Under the pieces are notes generated by a model, which saw nothing but the letters and a program-made list of their open reading frames with translations, was not told where the DNA came from and did no database searches. The position numbers were made by a program, and so were the translations under genes. A DNA stretch of 64,000 nucleotides, taken from Crotophaga sulcirostris. Taxonomy: Eukaryota > Chordata > Aves > Cuculiformes > Crotophagidae. Positions 12,651 through 25,700 of the stretch are shown in pieces; positions within the stretch are counted from its first letter, which is position 1; every line of letters begins with the position of its first letter. The stretch covers positions 207,195-271,194 of the forward strand of contig VYZB01000120.1 of assembly GCA_013397455.1 (NCBI GenBank). The letters are read 5' to 3'.

Positions 12651-13565
12651 AATGTGCCAAAACAAAACCAGGACCTCTGGCTTTGCTATGTGTGAGAAGC
12701 CTGTCCTCTGCCAGTACAGGCTGGCCTACTATGCCACCATACTTGGTACCTTCTAGACTGCTATGGCCAACACCTGCCATGGGTGCCATTCAGGATCTGT
12801 TGGCCTTGACCACTTTACAAATATTAGTTCAACCCCTGAATGAAAATGGTGTTTCTACACACGACACCTAGTAGGAGTAACAAACCTGGCGTGGTGGCGT
12901 TTGGGAATAGCAAACTGTGGAATAGGGATGGGGTAGGGATGCCAGGAGTGGGAATTTTGCTGCTGTTGTGCCCAAAGACGGAAAGAGAGAGAAAGCCAAA
13001 AGGGTCCTGAAAATTAGAAACGTTAACCAATTGCAGCCTCACAGAAGAGCTGAGTTTGTTAGGGCTGAGAAGATAATCTCAGGATTTTTACTGTCTTCAA
13101 GGATTTGTAACTCAAGGACAGAAGAGGGTTGTATAACAGTGTGCCCATGACTGGACAGTAGACTTGGTCAAGTTGGGATATGACAGCACTTTTCCTTTCC
13201 TTCATGTTCTCTGTCCTATTAACAAGAATAAACTTCTTTAATACCAGTTTCTGCATTATGACTTTCTGAAAATGCCCAATTCCTTGATATTCACAATAAA
13301 TTCACCAAAACCTAGCCGCAACAACAAAATTCTATGCACCAACGCAATTATTTTAATATAATTTATACTTTATATAATCTTAAATTTTCCATTTATCTCT
13401 GTTCCTTTTCCCTTTCATTCCAGCCAACTCAGATTTTCCTCTGGAGTTTAACTGCAGTAAACAGAGCTCTTTTATTGACTCTTGTAAACTTTCTAAGAGC
13501 ATTTTTATTTGTTCCTCCATGAATTTCTTTTGGTGTCACTAGACTTGACTTAGATGGATTTCTGC
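12651..13565. other. Intergenic, nothing recognised
   Basis: Unique-looking DNA before the mariner. Open frames are at most 72 codons. Confidence 0.55.
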
Positions 13566-13567
13566 TA

Positions 13568-14128
13568 TACGAGGTCTGACACAAAAAAATCCGAGACTAT
13601 GCCTGTAACCCTTTTTATTTAACAAATTAACAAAACCAGCTATGATCATGTTCAAAACAGTTCCCTTCTGAGCTGACACACAGCTGCATGCAATGCTGCC
13701 AATGTTCAAAGCAATTCCACACATCATCTTTTGAAAGGCTGTTGAGGATCTCCATTGGGTTTTTTTGTTCTACCAACAAAAAATGGGTTCATTTGAGCAC
13801 TGACTTGATCTTTGGGAAGAGACAGAAACCCCAGGGAGCCAGGTCTGGTGAACAGGTTGGGTGCTTAAGCACAGTGTGGTGTTACTAGCTAAAAGCTGCT
13901 TCACAAAGCATTATGGGCTGGCACACATCGACATTTTCTGACCACGGGTAAGAAAATGTCTGTATTTGAACACGCATCCACTCAAGCCGAGTGAAGAGAC
14001 CGAGTTGAGTCTTGTCTCACTGTGACAGGTTAGAACATGTTCTATAACCAGCTCTTTGTCTCTCCACTCCCACTCTGAGTGGAGTTCCTGAGCTATAAGG
14101 TTAATTTTGGTTTGTGTCGGACCTCGTA
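13568..14128 (-). mobile_element. Internally deleted mariner-type DNA transposon
   Basis: A 561-bp element with inverted ends: TACGAGGTCTGACACAAA at the left and the complement of TACGAGGTCCGACACAAA at the right, one mismatch in 18 bp. TA target duplications lie at 13566-13567 and 14129-14130. A decayed mariner transposase end is readable on the minus strand (see 13600-13940). A full mariner is about 1.3 kb, so more than half is missing. It cannot be autonomous. Confidence 0.85.
13600..13940 (-). pseudogene. Mariner transposase C-terminal remnant
   Basis: On the minus strand, VPAHNAL (near 13915) recalls the DNAPAH block. HPTCSPDLAPWGF (13863-13825) is the block holding the last catalytic Asp of the DDD triad; that Asp codon is 13845-13843. 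Further on, SKDDVWNCFEHWQHCMQLCV recalls the mariner C terminus. Frameshifts and stops (for example TGA after SVLK) break it. Only the C-terminal third is present. Confidence 0.75.
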
Positions 14129-14130
14129 TA

Positions 14131-15453
14131 CAAACTAGCAGCTTTCTCTATATTTGCTGACACTGTGAGATTCAAAGTTGATTCAAAATGCAAGAGGGAG
14201 TATTTTTCTTTGCTGTCATCTATTTGCAGCCCTAGAACTGTAACATTTTTCATGCAATTTCTGTTTCCTCTTTTCTTTGGCAGTATTTTATTTGAGGACT
14301 CCAAGGCTACAATTTTCCCTTCCCAGTCTTGCACAGAGAAGGCCCACCAGACTGTCTGTTGGGGTTCCTGCTGGATATTTGTTTGTTTGGACATTGTCCA
14401 CTGGGACTGCTCTTACCGCATGCAGAAATTTATTTCTGCATCAAATTCCATGGTAGATGGCTTGCTTGGGTTATTTTACCAGTAATCCTCTGAAGTGTCA
14501 GGGATGAGTGGGATGGGAGATCGTGTCCTGTCCAACGGAACACTGAGATTGCAAGTTTTGTCCCATTCTGGGCAGCAGTCGTCTTCACAAACCTCTGTCG
14601 GTGAAGCTGTTTCTAAAGACAGAAAGACAGACTTATTAACCCTAAAATAATCCACTGGTCAAGAAAATCTCTGGGGATTTAGAGTCATGTTCCTAATCTG
14701 CCTAAATTTGTCTGCCTGTCTTGCTTTCTTCAGAAATTCTGCTCTGGATGTCTCTTCCAGCAACCCCCTCCCTGCTTGAAACTGGTAGAAAAAAACAACA
14801 GAAAAGACTGGGGTTTAATAAACCAGCATTTTCCTGGTGCATTAATTAATTTTTTTTTGGGGCTTTGCCTGCTGCCTGATCTGGATATTGTCCTCCTTGA
14901 AAGAAGGGAAGCCTCTTTCTTGCTCTCTGCAATTTTTGTCCAGAGTTATTACAGTCCCCCTGCTTTCTGGGATAAACAGTAAGTTTGAGGCCACCCACTG
15001 CTTCCCTTTGCCTGGCCCTCTTCCTGCCTCGGGGCTGCACCGATCTGACATTGGGCAGCAGAAGAACATACATAACTTATTATGCTCTGTTGCATTATTA
15101 TTATTATTAATTATAACTTGTTTAGCTCTGTTGCTCTCACTACGGCCTGGAGACAGCAGGAAAAGGGCGACAGAATGAAACATCCATTTCCTCTCAGCTA
15201 TCTCAGTAGCCTTGCTGCGATGGGTGGAGAAGAGCAGTTTCGAGGGGAAGAGCAGTTAGGACTCCTTGTTGAGAACCTCCACGGAGAAGCAGAAACAGGA
15301 CCGACTCTTTCTTAGCTTCATTTTGTTGTTTCTTAGCAGGCCTGTAGAGGAAATGTCACAACCCTACTGGTTCTTGTATCCTTGGGCCACGAAGGGAGAG
15401 AACAGGCCTTCTCACCCACCCGCTGACTTCCTCAGTAATATCCCAGAGCAACT
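14131..15453. other. Intergenic, no gene recognised
   Basis: It contains a perfect 9-bp-arm palindrome at 14421-14440 and an ATT microsatellite. Open frames of 113 and 123 codons overlap others on the opposite strand and show no motif. Confidence 0.55.
15094..15110. repeat. ATT microsatellite
   Basis: Five ATT units in intergenic DNA. Confidence 0.8.
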
Positions 15454-15788
15454 CCTGGCAGCCTTCCAGTATGTACAGAGGGCCTACAGGAAAGCAGGGG
15501 AGGGGCTCTTTATTGGGAAGTGCAGTGATAGGATAAGGGGTAATAGTTTTAAGCTGAAAGAGGGCAGATTTAGACTAGACATTTGGAAGACATTTTTTAC
15601 AGTGAGGGTGGTGAGGCACTGGCACAGGTTGTCCAGAGAAGTCATGGATGCCCCAACCCTGGAGATGTTCAAGGCCAGGTTGAGCAACATGATCTAGTGG
15701 AAGGTGTCCCTGCCCATGGCAGTGATGTTAGAACTGGATGATCATTAAGGTCCTTTCTGACTCAAACCATTCTATGATTCTATGATTC
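15454..15788 (+). mobile_element. CR1 LINE 3' fragment
   Basis: A plus-strand CR1 from CTGGCAGCCTTCCAGTATGT through GGTGGTGAGGCACTGGCACA to the tail ATTCTATGATTCTATGATT. The open frame it carries is not a gene. Confidence 0.9.
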
Positions 15789-18700
15789 CCAGCGCACGCA
15801 ACAGGCGGGAGCAGAACATGGCCCACCTGGCTTCACCGTCCTCTGGTGAACAAGAAGCTTGCTTGTCTTCAGCAATGCTAGCAAAGCCACAATGTGTATG
15901 TGCATGTGCTGGCCCTGTTGGGAAGTCACCACATGCACCACTTCTTCCCGTAATCGTATCCAAGTCAGTTTATTCTATGATTTTGCATACCTACACTGAA
16001 TAGGTGATTGTGAACAAATCAACGGGTATTCATGGAAAGCTGGGAAAAATATCAGGAATAATGTTTTCTCTGCCTTAATTCCCCCAAAATGGAAAAGAAA
16101 ATAAAAAATAAATCTACTGTCTTCTTGATATGATGAAAAAAAGTAAAAACAAACAAGCACACTCTCCCAAACAAGTCCCAAAACCCAAGCCGAAGTACAT
16201 CGTGCACCAGCAGTGGCAAAATAATGGTCATGCTGACCTGCTCAAAACCAGGGACTCAGCATTACTGAAACATGAAGCTGGGAAAGGGTGTTTGGTCCAT
16301 CTCACCATGCAGGTTGGCCAACCTTTTGGGACACTCTGAGGCCCTCTCTGAAGCACTCCTTTTTTAGTGAATTTAAAACTGCTTGAAGGTATCAGAGCAG
16401 GTGCCCAGGTGAGAACAGGAGCCCATGTAATCTGAAATACAGTTCATTCTGAAGGACCCTTGCTAGCCCTGTGCCCTTGCTACATGCAGAAGACCCAGTT
16501 TTAACATCTTCACAGTTAAACTATTTGCATGATTACTGTTATTGTTTCTCACCTTCGTTTTTGGCTGCCTGCTTCCAGAAACTTTGAAATGAGCACACAT
16601 ATTTAAAGATCTGACGTTAAGGGTAAGCCTCCCTCAGCAGAGGGCTTTGGTAACTCTTCCTGTCATCCAATTAACTCCTGCACTGCATAAGTTGATACGT
16701 GCTGTGGCCACCAGGTGCTGCTAAAATACCTCTGAGGGGAGGAAGAGTTTAAACTGCATTTGCATTGACAACGCTGGAATCCCGAGAAGCAGCAAGAATA
16801 TGCCATCACCCAGCCACGACAGGTTGCACGTGTCATCTCCTGGCATATCTGATTTTACAGGCAGTTAAGTACTCTCATCACATCAACAGTGAGTTCCAGA
16901 TGTTTCAAATAAGAAGGAAAATGCCTGCTGGCAGCTATACAATAATCAACTGATAAATTAAGACTCTTGGTAGTCCCGGAGAATTTCTGCTTTAGTCTGA
17001 AGTGTCACACACTTGTGTATGCACACGTACCCCAAAGTCAATATATGAGGCAACAGGAGAAATAATTCAGGAGTCAGCCTTATGGAGACACATAAATAAG
17101 ACCACCACTATTGAATGTCTGTCATAGGGAGAAACAGTGGAATACTGAGAATAAAAAAATTAAATTAGAGGTGAACTGTAAGAAACTATATTTGAGAGGA
17201 GACTAGAGCATCTCTGCACAAGTCATCTTCTTTCCTGTAAGAAAATACTTAGTTGTGATGAGCTCCAAAAGCAAGAATTTGGAGTATCCTCAGAAGTGAG
17301 AGGAGCTTTTCGAGAAACAGTAACTGAAAGGAAAAAAGGGATCAAATTGTTCTTTGCAGAATAGGTATAATTCTCTAAATGATGATTTGCAATTAATGTA
17401 AGGGAACAAGCAGGGATCTGAGAGAAAATTAACTTGGATGAACAGATTATCTTGGAAGCAATAACTTTTAAAAGAAAATATGAGGAGGAGACACTGCTGC
17501 CCCCAGAAATTGAGGCTGTTGCCCAAGCTGGTAAGGCACAGAAAGATAACAGCATGCAACCTCCTGGCATAACGTCATGGTCACGCATATCCCACACCAG
17601 ATTAGCTTATCAGAGTTCTAGCTCACAGAATTTGAGGTTCAGGGTAGCAGGAAAACTAAACCTAACACTGCGGTAACATTCAATTATAGCAACAACAACG
17701 GACAATGTTTATCCACCATCAAATACAAATGCTTCTAGGATTTAAGGATTTGCCAAACTTTCATGTGACTTATTCCTTACCTGTAAAAATCAAGCTCTCT
17801 ATCAGCTGAATAACAATACTTCACCAAGCAACCTCAGCTTATTCATTGTGCACGGCAAATGTAGTCAGGATTGGCTGTAGCAACCCCCACCCCTGCAATG
17901 CCCTAAAGCTTTGTGGAAACACTTGGCCACAATTCCAAACTCTACTGACCAAAGTCAGATAGATCCAAACCCCAGCATTCCCTTCCGACATCTCCCACTC
18001 CTTCCCTACCTTGCCTGAAGTACAGATGTTGTCCAGCCTACTTAGAGATTGGTACTTTTGCCTTTACTAGTATTAATAAAACAATGTTCATCAATCACAA
18101 CGCATCACAGTTTGGGTTGGTACATCAGTTCAAACAGGATTTGTGTTTCCCATCCTTTCAAGCTGGTTATTCAGATCAGTGTAACTCTGAGCGCCTCAAA
18201 CACCTGCCTGAATTCCACCCTGTTCCGTGCTGTCTTCCTCACTTTCCTTCCAGGCTTACTTTTCCTGAAGAAAATACAGGTACCAGCCATGACAGGACTA
18301 AAGTACCCTCTTAAAGCATTTTTGGGGTAATCACAGAGAAACTCTAGTTACTTTCCTTCTTCCTCAGTATCCAACAACCAGACAGTTCACCTACCTCTTC
18401 TCACCACCCCCCATGGGACAGGCTTTCTCCTCCATCCACAAACATTGATGGACCTCTGTGCACCACCATCACTCTGGATGTCTCAAGCCCCAAAGGGACA
18501 GCAAGTGGTGTAACAGCAACATGGGAATACAGCTGCAGCTTCCACAATGCTGCCTACACTGCTGTGCTTGGCGCTACACCTGCACCATACCTGTAACCAC
18601 ACACATTCACACAGTCTGGGTTGCTGAGTTTCCAGTTAAAAAAGGACTGCGCTATTTGCAAGAGCTAAGTAGGGCCATCGCTGCTTCTTGCACTCAGGGG

Positions 18701-18962
18701 AAAGGTGGAGGGTTGAAACAAAAGGAAATCTATTTTCAAGCAATCCAAAGGCAAAACTGCAACATGGAAGAAAAATAAGCAGCAAGCAGGAGATTGCACC
18801 AAAGACTTTCCCACTCACTCACTGCCTTTTACCTGAAAATGGCACAAACCCCATGAAGATACCATCCATGACCAAGCAGACAACTAATATTTGTGCTGTG
18901 GTTGCAAGACTCCAGCAAAGCAGCTGATGGCACACACGGCCTGTACGACACCGAAAATCTAA
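15789..18962. other. Intergenic, no gene recognised
   Basis: About 3.2 kb of unique-looking sequence. Open frames reach 124 codons but occur as overlapping pairs in alternative frames, which suggests chance. Confidence 0.55.
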
Positions 18963-19014
18963 GAATCATAGAACTGCTTGGTTGGAAAAGAACTTTGAGA
19001 TTATCGACTCCAAT
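18963..19014 (-). mobile_element. CR1 LINE terminal fragment
   Basis: GAATCATAGAACTGCTTGGT and TGGAAAAGAACTTTGAGATT, a short antisense CR1 end. Confidence 0.65.
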
Positions 19015-19339
19015 TGTAAATTCTTACAGCTGTTCAAACACAGCCAAGTGTTTCAATAAGAAACCACCAGGCTAAAGATGGACCACCACAGCTTGCCATG
19101 AGATACAGCTTGCCCTAAAGCTGCTTATTTCTGTCTTCTTTCTTAGAGAAAGAAAAACAAGCCAAACCACTAAACTCCCATATCATTTTCAAACCATGAT
19201 TTGGACTGAGGATTGCTTTCAGACTAAATTTGGCAATGATGGTCTCTTTTTTTTCAGACTCTGAAGAACCAGTTTTAAAATTACTATCCACCAAAAAAAT
19301 TGACACCGGTCTGAAGCGTTTTCTGACTAAATTTGCTCT

Positions 19340-20283
19340 GTCATTAATTTTCATTAATGATATAGACAGCAGGATCCAGTGCACCCTCAGCAAGTTTGCA
19401 GATGACACCAAGCTGAGTGGAGCAGTGGTCACACCAGAAGGACAGGATGTCATCCTGAGGGACCTGGACGAGCTGGAGAATTGACCCTGTGTGAACCTCA
19501 TGAGGTTCAACAAGGCCAAGTGCAAGGTCCTACACCTGGGTTGGGGTAATCCATGGTTTCAGTACGTGATGACGTGATTGAGAGCAGCCCTGCGGAGAAG
19601 GACTTCAGGGTGCTGGTTGATGAGAAGCTGGACATGAGCCAGCCGTGTGTGCTCACAGCCCAAGCAGCCAACTGTGCCCTGGGCTGCGCTGAAAGAACAG
19701 TGGCCAGCAGGTTGAGGGAGGGGATTCTCCCCCTCTACTCCACTCTTGCAAGACCCCACCTGGAGTGCTGTGTCCAGTTCTGGAATCCCCAACATAAGAA
19801 GGATACGGAAATATTGGAACTGGTCCAGATGAGGGCTATGAAGATGATCAGAGGCCTAGAGCCCCTCTGCTGTGAGGACAGGCTGAGAGAGTTGGGGTTG
19901 TTCAGCCTGGAGAAGAGAAGGCTGCAGAAAGACCTCATCGCAGCCTTCCAGTACCTGAAGGGGCTACAGGAAAGCCGGGGAGGGACTTTTTACAAGGGCA
20001 AGTAGTGAAAGGACAAGGGGGAATGGCTTTGAAGTGGAAGAGATGAGATTTAGATTAGATATTAGGAAGAAATTCTTCACACTGAGGGTGGTGACACATT
20101 GGCACAGGTTGCCCAGAGAAGTGGTGGTTGCCCCCTCCCTGGAAATGTTCAGGGAGGCGAGGTCGGATGGCGCCTTGAGCAGCCTGGGCTGGTGGGAGGG
20201 GTCCCTGCCCATGGCAGGGGAGTTGGAACTGGATGGGCTTTAAGGTCCCTTCCAACCCAAACCATTCTATGATTCCATGATTC
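19340..20283 (+). mobile_element. CR1 LINE, 5'-truncated, with reverse transcriptase remnant
   Basis: This is the longest CR1 in the window. It opens within the reverse-transcriptase region: the phrase [12 protein letters not shown] is readable, with the catalytic FADD at 19394-19405. The frame is lost at about 19480, where a TGA follows ELEN. The CR1 3' region then runs to CATTCTATGATTCCATG at 20283. It is inactive. It lies just beyond the probable TM9SF2 3' end, in the opposite orientation. Confidence 0.9.
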
Positions 20284-20578
20284 ATGCAGCTCAGCAATTT
20301 ATTCCTACCTCTTAACCTTCCTATTAATGTACATTTGCTCAGGTATCTGTGCATTTAGAGCATTTTAAGAAAATGTCTGACATTTGGATGCCCTAGCACA
20401 CATCAGAAGCTGAAACGCTAGAAAAGCTTTTAAAACTATCTGAGGCAATAATGGGTTTCAAGGGAGGGGACAACTCTAGAACAGCTCTTCTGTAAACTTA
20501 ATGATGTATTAAACTTTCTGGATTGTGTCAAGCAGTACACACTGAAACCTAACCACTTCAATTTCCAAACCAGCGGCA

Positions 20579-20584
20579 TTTATT
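20579..20584 (-). terminator. Candidate distal poly(A) signal AATAAA
   Basis: TTTATT on the plus strand reads AATAAA on the minus strand. A GTGTGT-type downstream element follows about 35-45 bp later. The choice between this and the nearer sites is inference. Confidence 0.35.
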
Positions 20585-21984
20585 ACAAGGCAAGGCTTCT
20601 TGAAAAATGGTGTGTGCAGTAGGTTTCGATTCCAGAAGACAATGACACACTTCAACTGCATTTAAGTATGAAAATAAGACACTTGAGAACCTGCTGTGAC
20701 TCGTCCACTGGTCTGTAGGAAAGAGGGAAACCCATCAGTTTCAAACCCACATACACACCACAGTGGCTACATCTCACTTCTATCGATGCAATTTTTAAAC
20801 GGTAGTTGAAAATACATCACAAAAATCTGTTTTCGTATCACTGCACTGAAATTGAGCACCTATTATATTCATATTTCAATAACAGACAAGTGATTCATGC
20901 TTCTCAAACTAAGCATTCACAGCTGTGTAATAACTGCTGATGATTTTGAGCAGTGACTACACATAGAGCCAGGGATATTAAGAATATTCAGTTCTATACT
21001 TTTTAAAATTTACATTTAGTCACATCACTGCTCGGTACATGAGTAAAGAGCACAGTCACCCTTTCCCTGTTTTGTACATAAACAATGGAAGATTTATCTG
21101 AAATTGACATTTCCTAGTGACTGCACGTGGGGAAGGGCACCAGAACAAACCTGTCTACAACTGAACCAAGCTATGGTTGAGGACAGGCAGAGCATGAGTG
21201 TGGTGTGGTTCATCTGGGAGGAGTTGTGGAGCACAGCAACTGAGGAAATGTCACCTGGAGTCTTTTTAGATGCCAACTTTTACAAGGTTAATAATGACAA
21301 GTTACCTTAACCAGAGGTATTTTTATTGGGTTCAATATTCAAGCATCATTAGGTTAAGGTCTTTTAGACAAGTAATCTGAAAGGAATAAAAAGCCTCAGC
21401 CTTATGAATGGCAATTGGTACCTGAAGTTTAATTTTAATTTAAATTGTATCTGGCTTATGAAAACGTGCCAAAAGCCAAATTGTGTCACAAGTCTAAAAT
21501 TACCGAACAAAATATGAACAAAATACTCCATTTTCAAAAAAAGCAAATATAGGTTTAATGCTAGTCATCCAAAAATTGACATTAGTCTCTTAATAAGGCA
21601 AAAATAGTTATTTCTTTTTTATTTTTCAACCTACATTAAGTACAATCAGCAACAGCTGCCACATAGAATATGCATCATTGAGATCTTTTAATGGCAAGAT
21701 CAGCAGAGAACGCCGACTATGCATTCCAAGATCTTCTCAACATACTGACAATTCCATAGCAATCTCTGAAAATGTCTCTGGGTTAAGGACAGGGTTAATG
21801 CTGCCGAGTGGTTTTGTTAAATGTGTGGATACTTTAGTTCTTATGCGCCACAATCGCACTGCCGTGTTACAGCCATGTAACACAACATTTCTCGCAGACC
21901 TAAGGGTGTGTCAATATACATTCAACCATAGAAAATGCCATAAAATACTCTCTGCTGTCTTTAAGCATTTGTCTCTAACATAAT

Positions 21985-21990
21985 TTTATT
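21985..21990 (-). terminator. Candidate proximal poly(A) signal AATAAA
   Basis: A minus-strand AATAAA about 640 bp after the TM9SF2 stop codon. Further minus-strand AATAAA hexamers occur at 22048-22053, 21618-21623 and 21322-21327. The sequence alone does not rank them. Confidence 0.3.
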
Positions 21991-22632
21991 TACATATTTT
22001 TATGAACTTATAACATGTAATGAGCCACTGAAGACCTTTTTTCAATATTTATTAGATTATGAATTTATAAATTCAAGGACTCAGGCACATAGTTTAAAAG
22101 GCCAAGAACACCGAAACTAATGAAGTCACAGAAATCAGAATATTTATGGACATAACACCAGTAAAAAATAAAAATCACATCCAAACTAAAAGCAACACTG
22201 CTTAAGAGTCATCCTTCAGAGTTAGCATAATAAAAAGTTCTCATTTCCCTCAAAGAAAAATAATTCATCCCACCTACCAAGCTAGAAAACCCTATTTACA
22301 GTTGTACTTTGATCAGAAGTATCATTAAGTTGTGTAATACAGCCACTTCTATTCTGCCATTAGAATTCAACATTTTTTTAAAGTATAGTTGTATTTACAA
22401 ATGCATAAATATTGTAACTCTGATCTTCATTAAGATCTGAATGAAAACAAGTTGTTAAGTCACAATACAAACATGTTAGTGGAAAAAGGGGCAGCTGCAT
22501 ATTCAGTATCATTCTGAAAGAATAGGAAGCCAATACTTCTGATAAAGCTCAAGTTCATCAACTCAACCAGGTCTTTAAGTTATGTTAATGAAGATTAAAC
22601 CTCTTCTGTGTTAATTCTTTAAACTCGTTTCC

Positions 22633-22700
22633 TCAGTCAACTTTCACCACGCTGTATATTTTGGTTACAAACCAAAAGCATGCAAAGAATCCAATTGTCC
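22633..22700 (-). CDS. TM9SF2: TM9SF2 exon 17, terminal coding exon (residues 629-650)
   Basis: The acceptor follows a long pyrimidine tract (T-rich, 22701-22720). It encodes [21 protein letters not shown] and the TGA at 22635-22633. The final KVD fits the KXD/E Golgi retention signal described for this family. Confidence 0.96.
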
Positions 22701-25700
22701 CTAAAAAAAAAGAAAAAAAAGAAAGTTACACATAAGGAGAACTGACGTTCATAAATGAGGACATACATATATACAATCTGCTATCTTTAGTCTTCAGTAC
22801 ATCAGATCAGATGATGGAAAGCTACAGACAGTACCTGGTCTTCACAGGCATCAACTACTATATAAAGCATCTCATTATTTTCACAATCACGGAGCTGAGC
22901 AAATAGAAGACTCTTGTTTAAAGACGTTTCTGTGTTATTTCTCTTCCTATACGTTTGTTCTTTTGTTGTTTCATTATCGCCCAGACCAACTCCTTCACAT
23001 TGCTCCATTTCACCCTTCTTCAGTGACCAGTCACATACGCTTGACTTTATCTGCTCCGCTGGTCAGAATATTGCTATTATATTTAATAAACCAATTAGAA
23101 TAACAGCATCAAAAGGAGTTCCCACTTCTTAGCTATACTTTAAATTCTTGGAGAATTAGAGCACTGTCTTTATCTCTGTTTAAATCAGCTTAATACAAAT
23201 TTCAAACCATTGTGTAGTTACTATGCAACTTGTACTTCCTATTGAAAACATGTTATAGACCTTAAAAATAAACACTTCTGAAATACGTAAGGCAGTCAAA
23301 AGGTGTAGGAAAACTTGAACTGAAATGTAAGGATGAAGACTGTTACCCTTATAACTCACAACCCTTTTAGCCGAAGAAAAATAGTTCCATCCCTTCTCTT
23401 TGTCAAACTCCAACAGAAATTTTTAACAAAAATATTCTTTGAATGCAAAGTAGTTTGAGTTGGGCTTTGTTAATCTAACTGGATTACTTCAAAATGCAGC
23501 CTCAGTCAGAACGATAATGGACTCAACAGCAGCTCTGAACACCTGTTACAGGAGCCTTCTTTTCCCACAAAAACTAGGACAGGAAAAAAGCCCTGAAGAT
23601 TATCTGATTGTTGCCTGAGTACCTCTTCTAAAAACACAGCCTTAACTTATGGCAGAGCCAAGTAGGTTCTTCAAAGGAGAAAAAAAAAAACAATCACCTT
23701 TATTTTAGATGGGATAAGAGGCACAATGAAAGCTGTGCACCAACTCATTCACTATACAAGCTTGGAAGGAACCATGAATGATATGACAGTAATATTTTTT
23801 TCCCTTCACGCCTTCTAAACTACTGATGTTTAACCGACTCATTTACTATGATACGTAGTTGTGGTCCCAGCTGTGAATCAAAGATTTGTCATGTAGCTCC
23901 CGGTATTTTGCCTGCTGAGTCTGATCAATGACCTGGAATGCAGGATGGATGCAAGCGCCTGAAGCATGTGTTACACTGACATAGCAGCAGGGCACCGTCA
24001 AAACCCTGCCTGATACTGACGATTTTTAACAGATGAGTAAGCAGCAGCAGAATAGTTTTGATACAATAATTATGATTTTCTCCTTTTAGCTTCTTTATGA
24101 TCCTGACACAGGAAGTCAGTTGCCTTTAGGAGCAGTTTTTGCTAAATTGCTAATAAGGTTTTTCATTTAAGAGACTGGAGAAGAACCTCCTGTCCTAAAG
24201 GGCCTCTCACTTTTGCTGTAAAACCTTTATCTCAAAGCATTTCAGTAAATCTCGGAGAACTGAACATATTTGTCTGTAAATGCATAGCAACCTAAGTGGA
24301 CAGAAGTATTCTTAGATCTTAAGAAATAGGACTATTCCCTCAAATTAAAGGATAATTTGCATTTAATCTTGTGGGAAATAGAAAAAACTGTTAAGTATAT
24401 GATGTTGTGAAGGTCTGACCCTTTGGCTTTCAATACAGAAACTGACAATTTCAAAACCCAAAAGCATACAAACTCTGAAAGCTTAGTTCAAGTCGCACAG
24501 CGTAACTCACATCTGTGCCGTCCCACTTACATACAACCGACCACCACAGAAAGTGTGCGAAGGGGTCAGAGCAAACCACCTCTTCTTTGTATGCTTGTGA
24601 ACCTACTCTGAAAAGGACACCCTAGATGTGCTGATAGGCACTGCACAGCTAAGTGGTCAACTCAAAGTGAACGTGTAAGCAAAGATAAAAAAGGGATGCA
24701 CTGGACACATCATAATGCCTCTAGATGATGTCATGTGATGTGACTGACTTGAAAGAATAAGGGCAAAAGATGGAAATTATATGGGTACTTTAGATGCAGA
24801 AATGCAGCTAAGTCAAGTCTCAGAACAGAAATTTTACTGTAAATCCCTTTTATCTTCAATATGTGCACTCCAGAATTACTGCATGTATTCAAAGTAAACA
24901 GACTGAACAAAGGATGCAGGGTAAACAATTCTGCATTTGGTCAAAACTGTTAACTATTAAAGGCAGACCAATAGCTGAATATCTATTGGAAAAAAATTAA
25001 TTAATTGACTTCATACTTATGTAAAGCCTAATTATTGTTTCATGCTACTGTGTCAGTTCGCACTGCATTTAAAATTGATCTCCATACAGCAGTACACATT
25101 CATTTCTAGTTGAACAGCCATGCATTCTTAAATTCTTCAGTTCAATGAGACTATTAGAAAATCGAGACCAGAAATAAAGGTTAAGAGAAAGGCAGGGTGA
25201 AAAACAAGACAGAGTGAGAAAGGGAGGCAGAATCTGATCTACGTATTCAGAATGACTTGCCAAGCAGTACACAAAATATAAATAAAGGTAGAGATGATGT
25301 GTAACTTACAAAACACCCGCAAGCAATGCCAAAACACATTAGACTGGCTTAAAAAGAAAGGTGGAAGATAAAACTAACTGCTCCTGGAACACAGCTTGAT
25401 CACTTTTCAAAGAGATTATATAATGTACTTAAGTCCCATTCCCTCCTTTTAACATGCAATGACCCAAGAAACTCCTTGCAGGCTCTCGCTCCTGTTCATC
25501 ATCTGCATTCAATTGTGGTGCACAAACAGCTTCAGTATTTCCAAAGCTGAAGTGGCAATGTCTTCTTAATATTCGATTACACTTAAAATTAATGCTATTC
25601 TCAAATGTCAGTTCTTTTCCCACTAGATTTTTTTTGTTCTCCTATGTTAACTGGCAATGAAAATCTTATAGTGAGATCTATATTAAGAGCTCTGATGTCA

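Larger units (their letters stand above)
20579..22632 (-). other. TM9SF2: Probable TM9SF2 3' UTR
   Basis: This is AT-rich sequence directly after the stop codon. I saw no CR1 or other recognisable repeat in it. Its lower boundary is inferred: an AATAAA on the minus strand (20584-20579) is followed by a GT-rich stretch around 20535-20545, and a CR1 ends only about 300 bp beyond. Nearer AATAAA sites exist, so shorter transcripts are possible. Confidence 0.45.

Noticed and set aside
15266..15697. 143-codon open frame on the plus strand
   Set aside because: More than half is CR1 sequence and the rest has no recognisable motif.
19553..20005. 150-codon open frame on the plus strand
   Set aside because: It lies within the CR1 3' region; the reading frame is a by-product of the retrotransposon.
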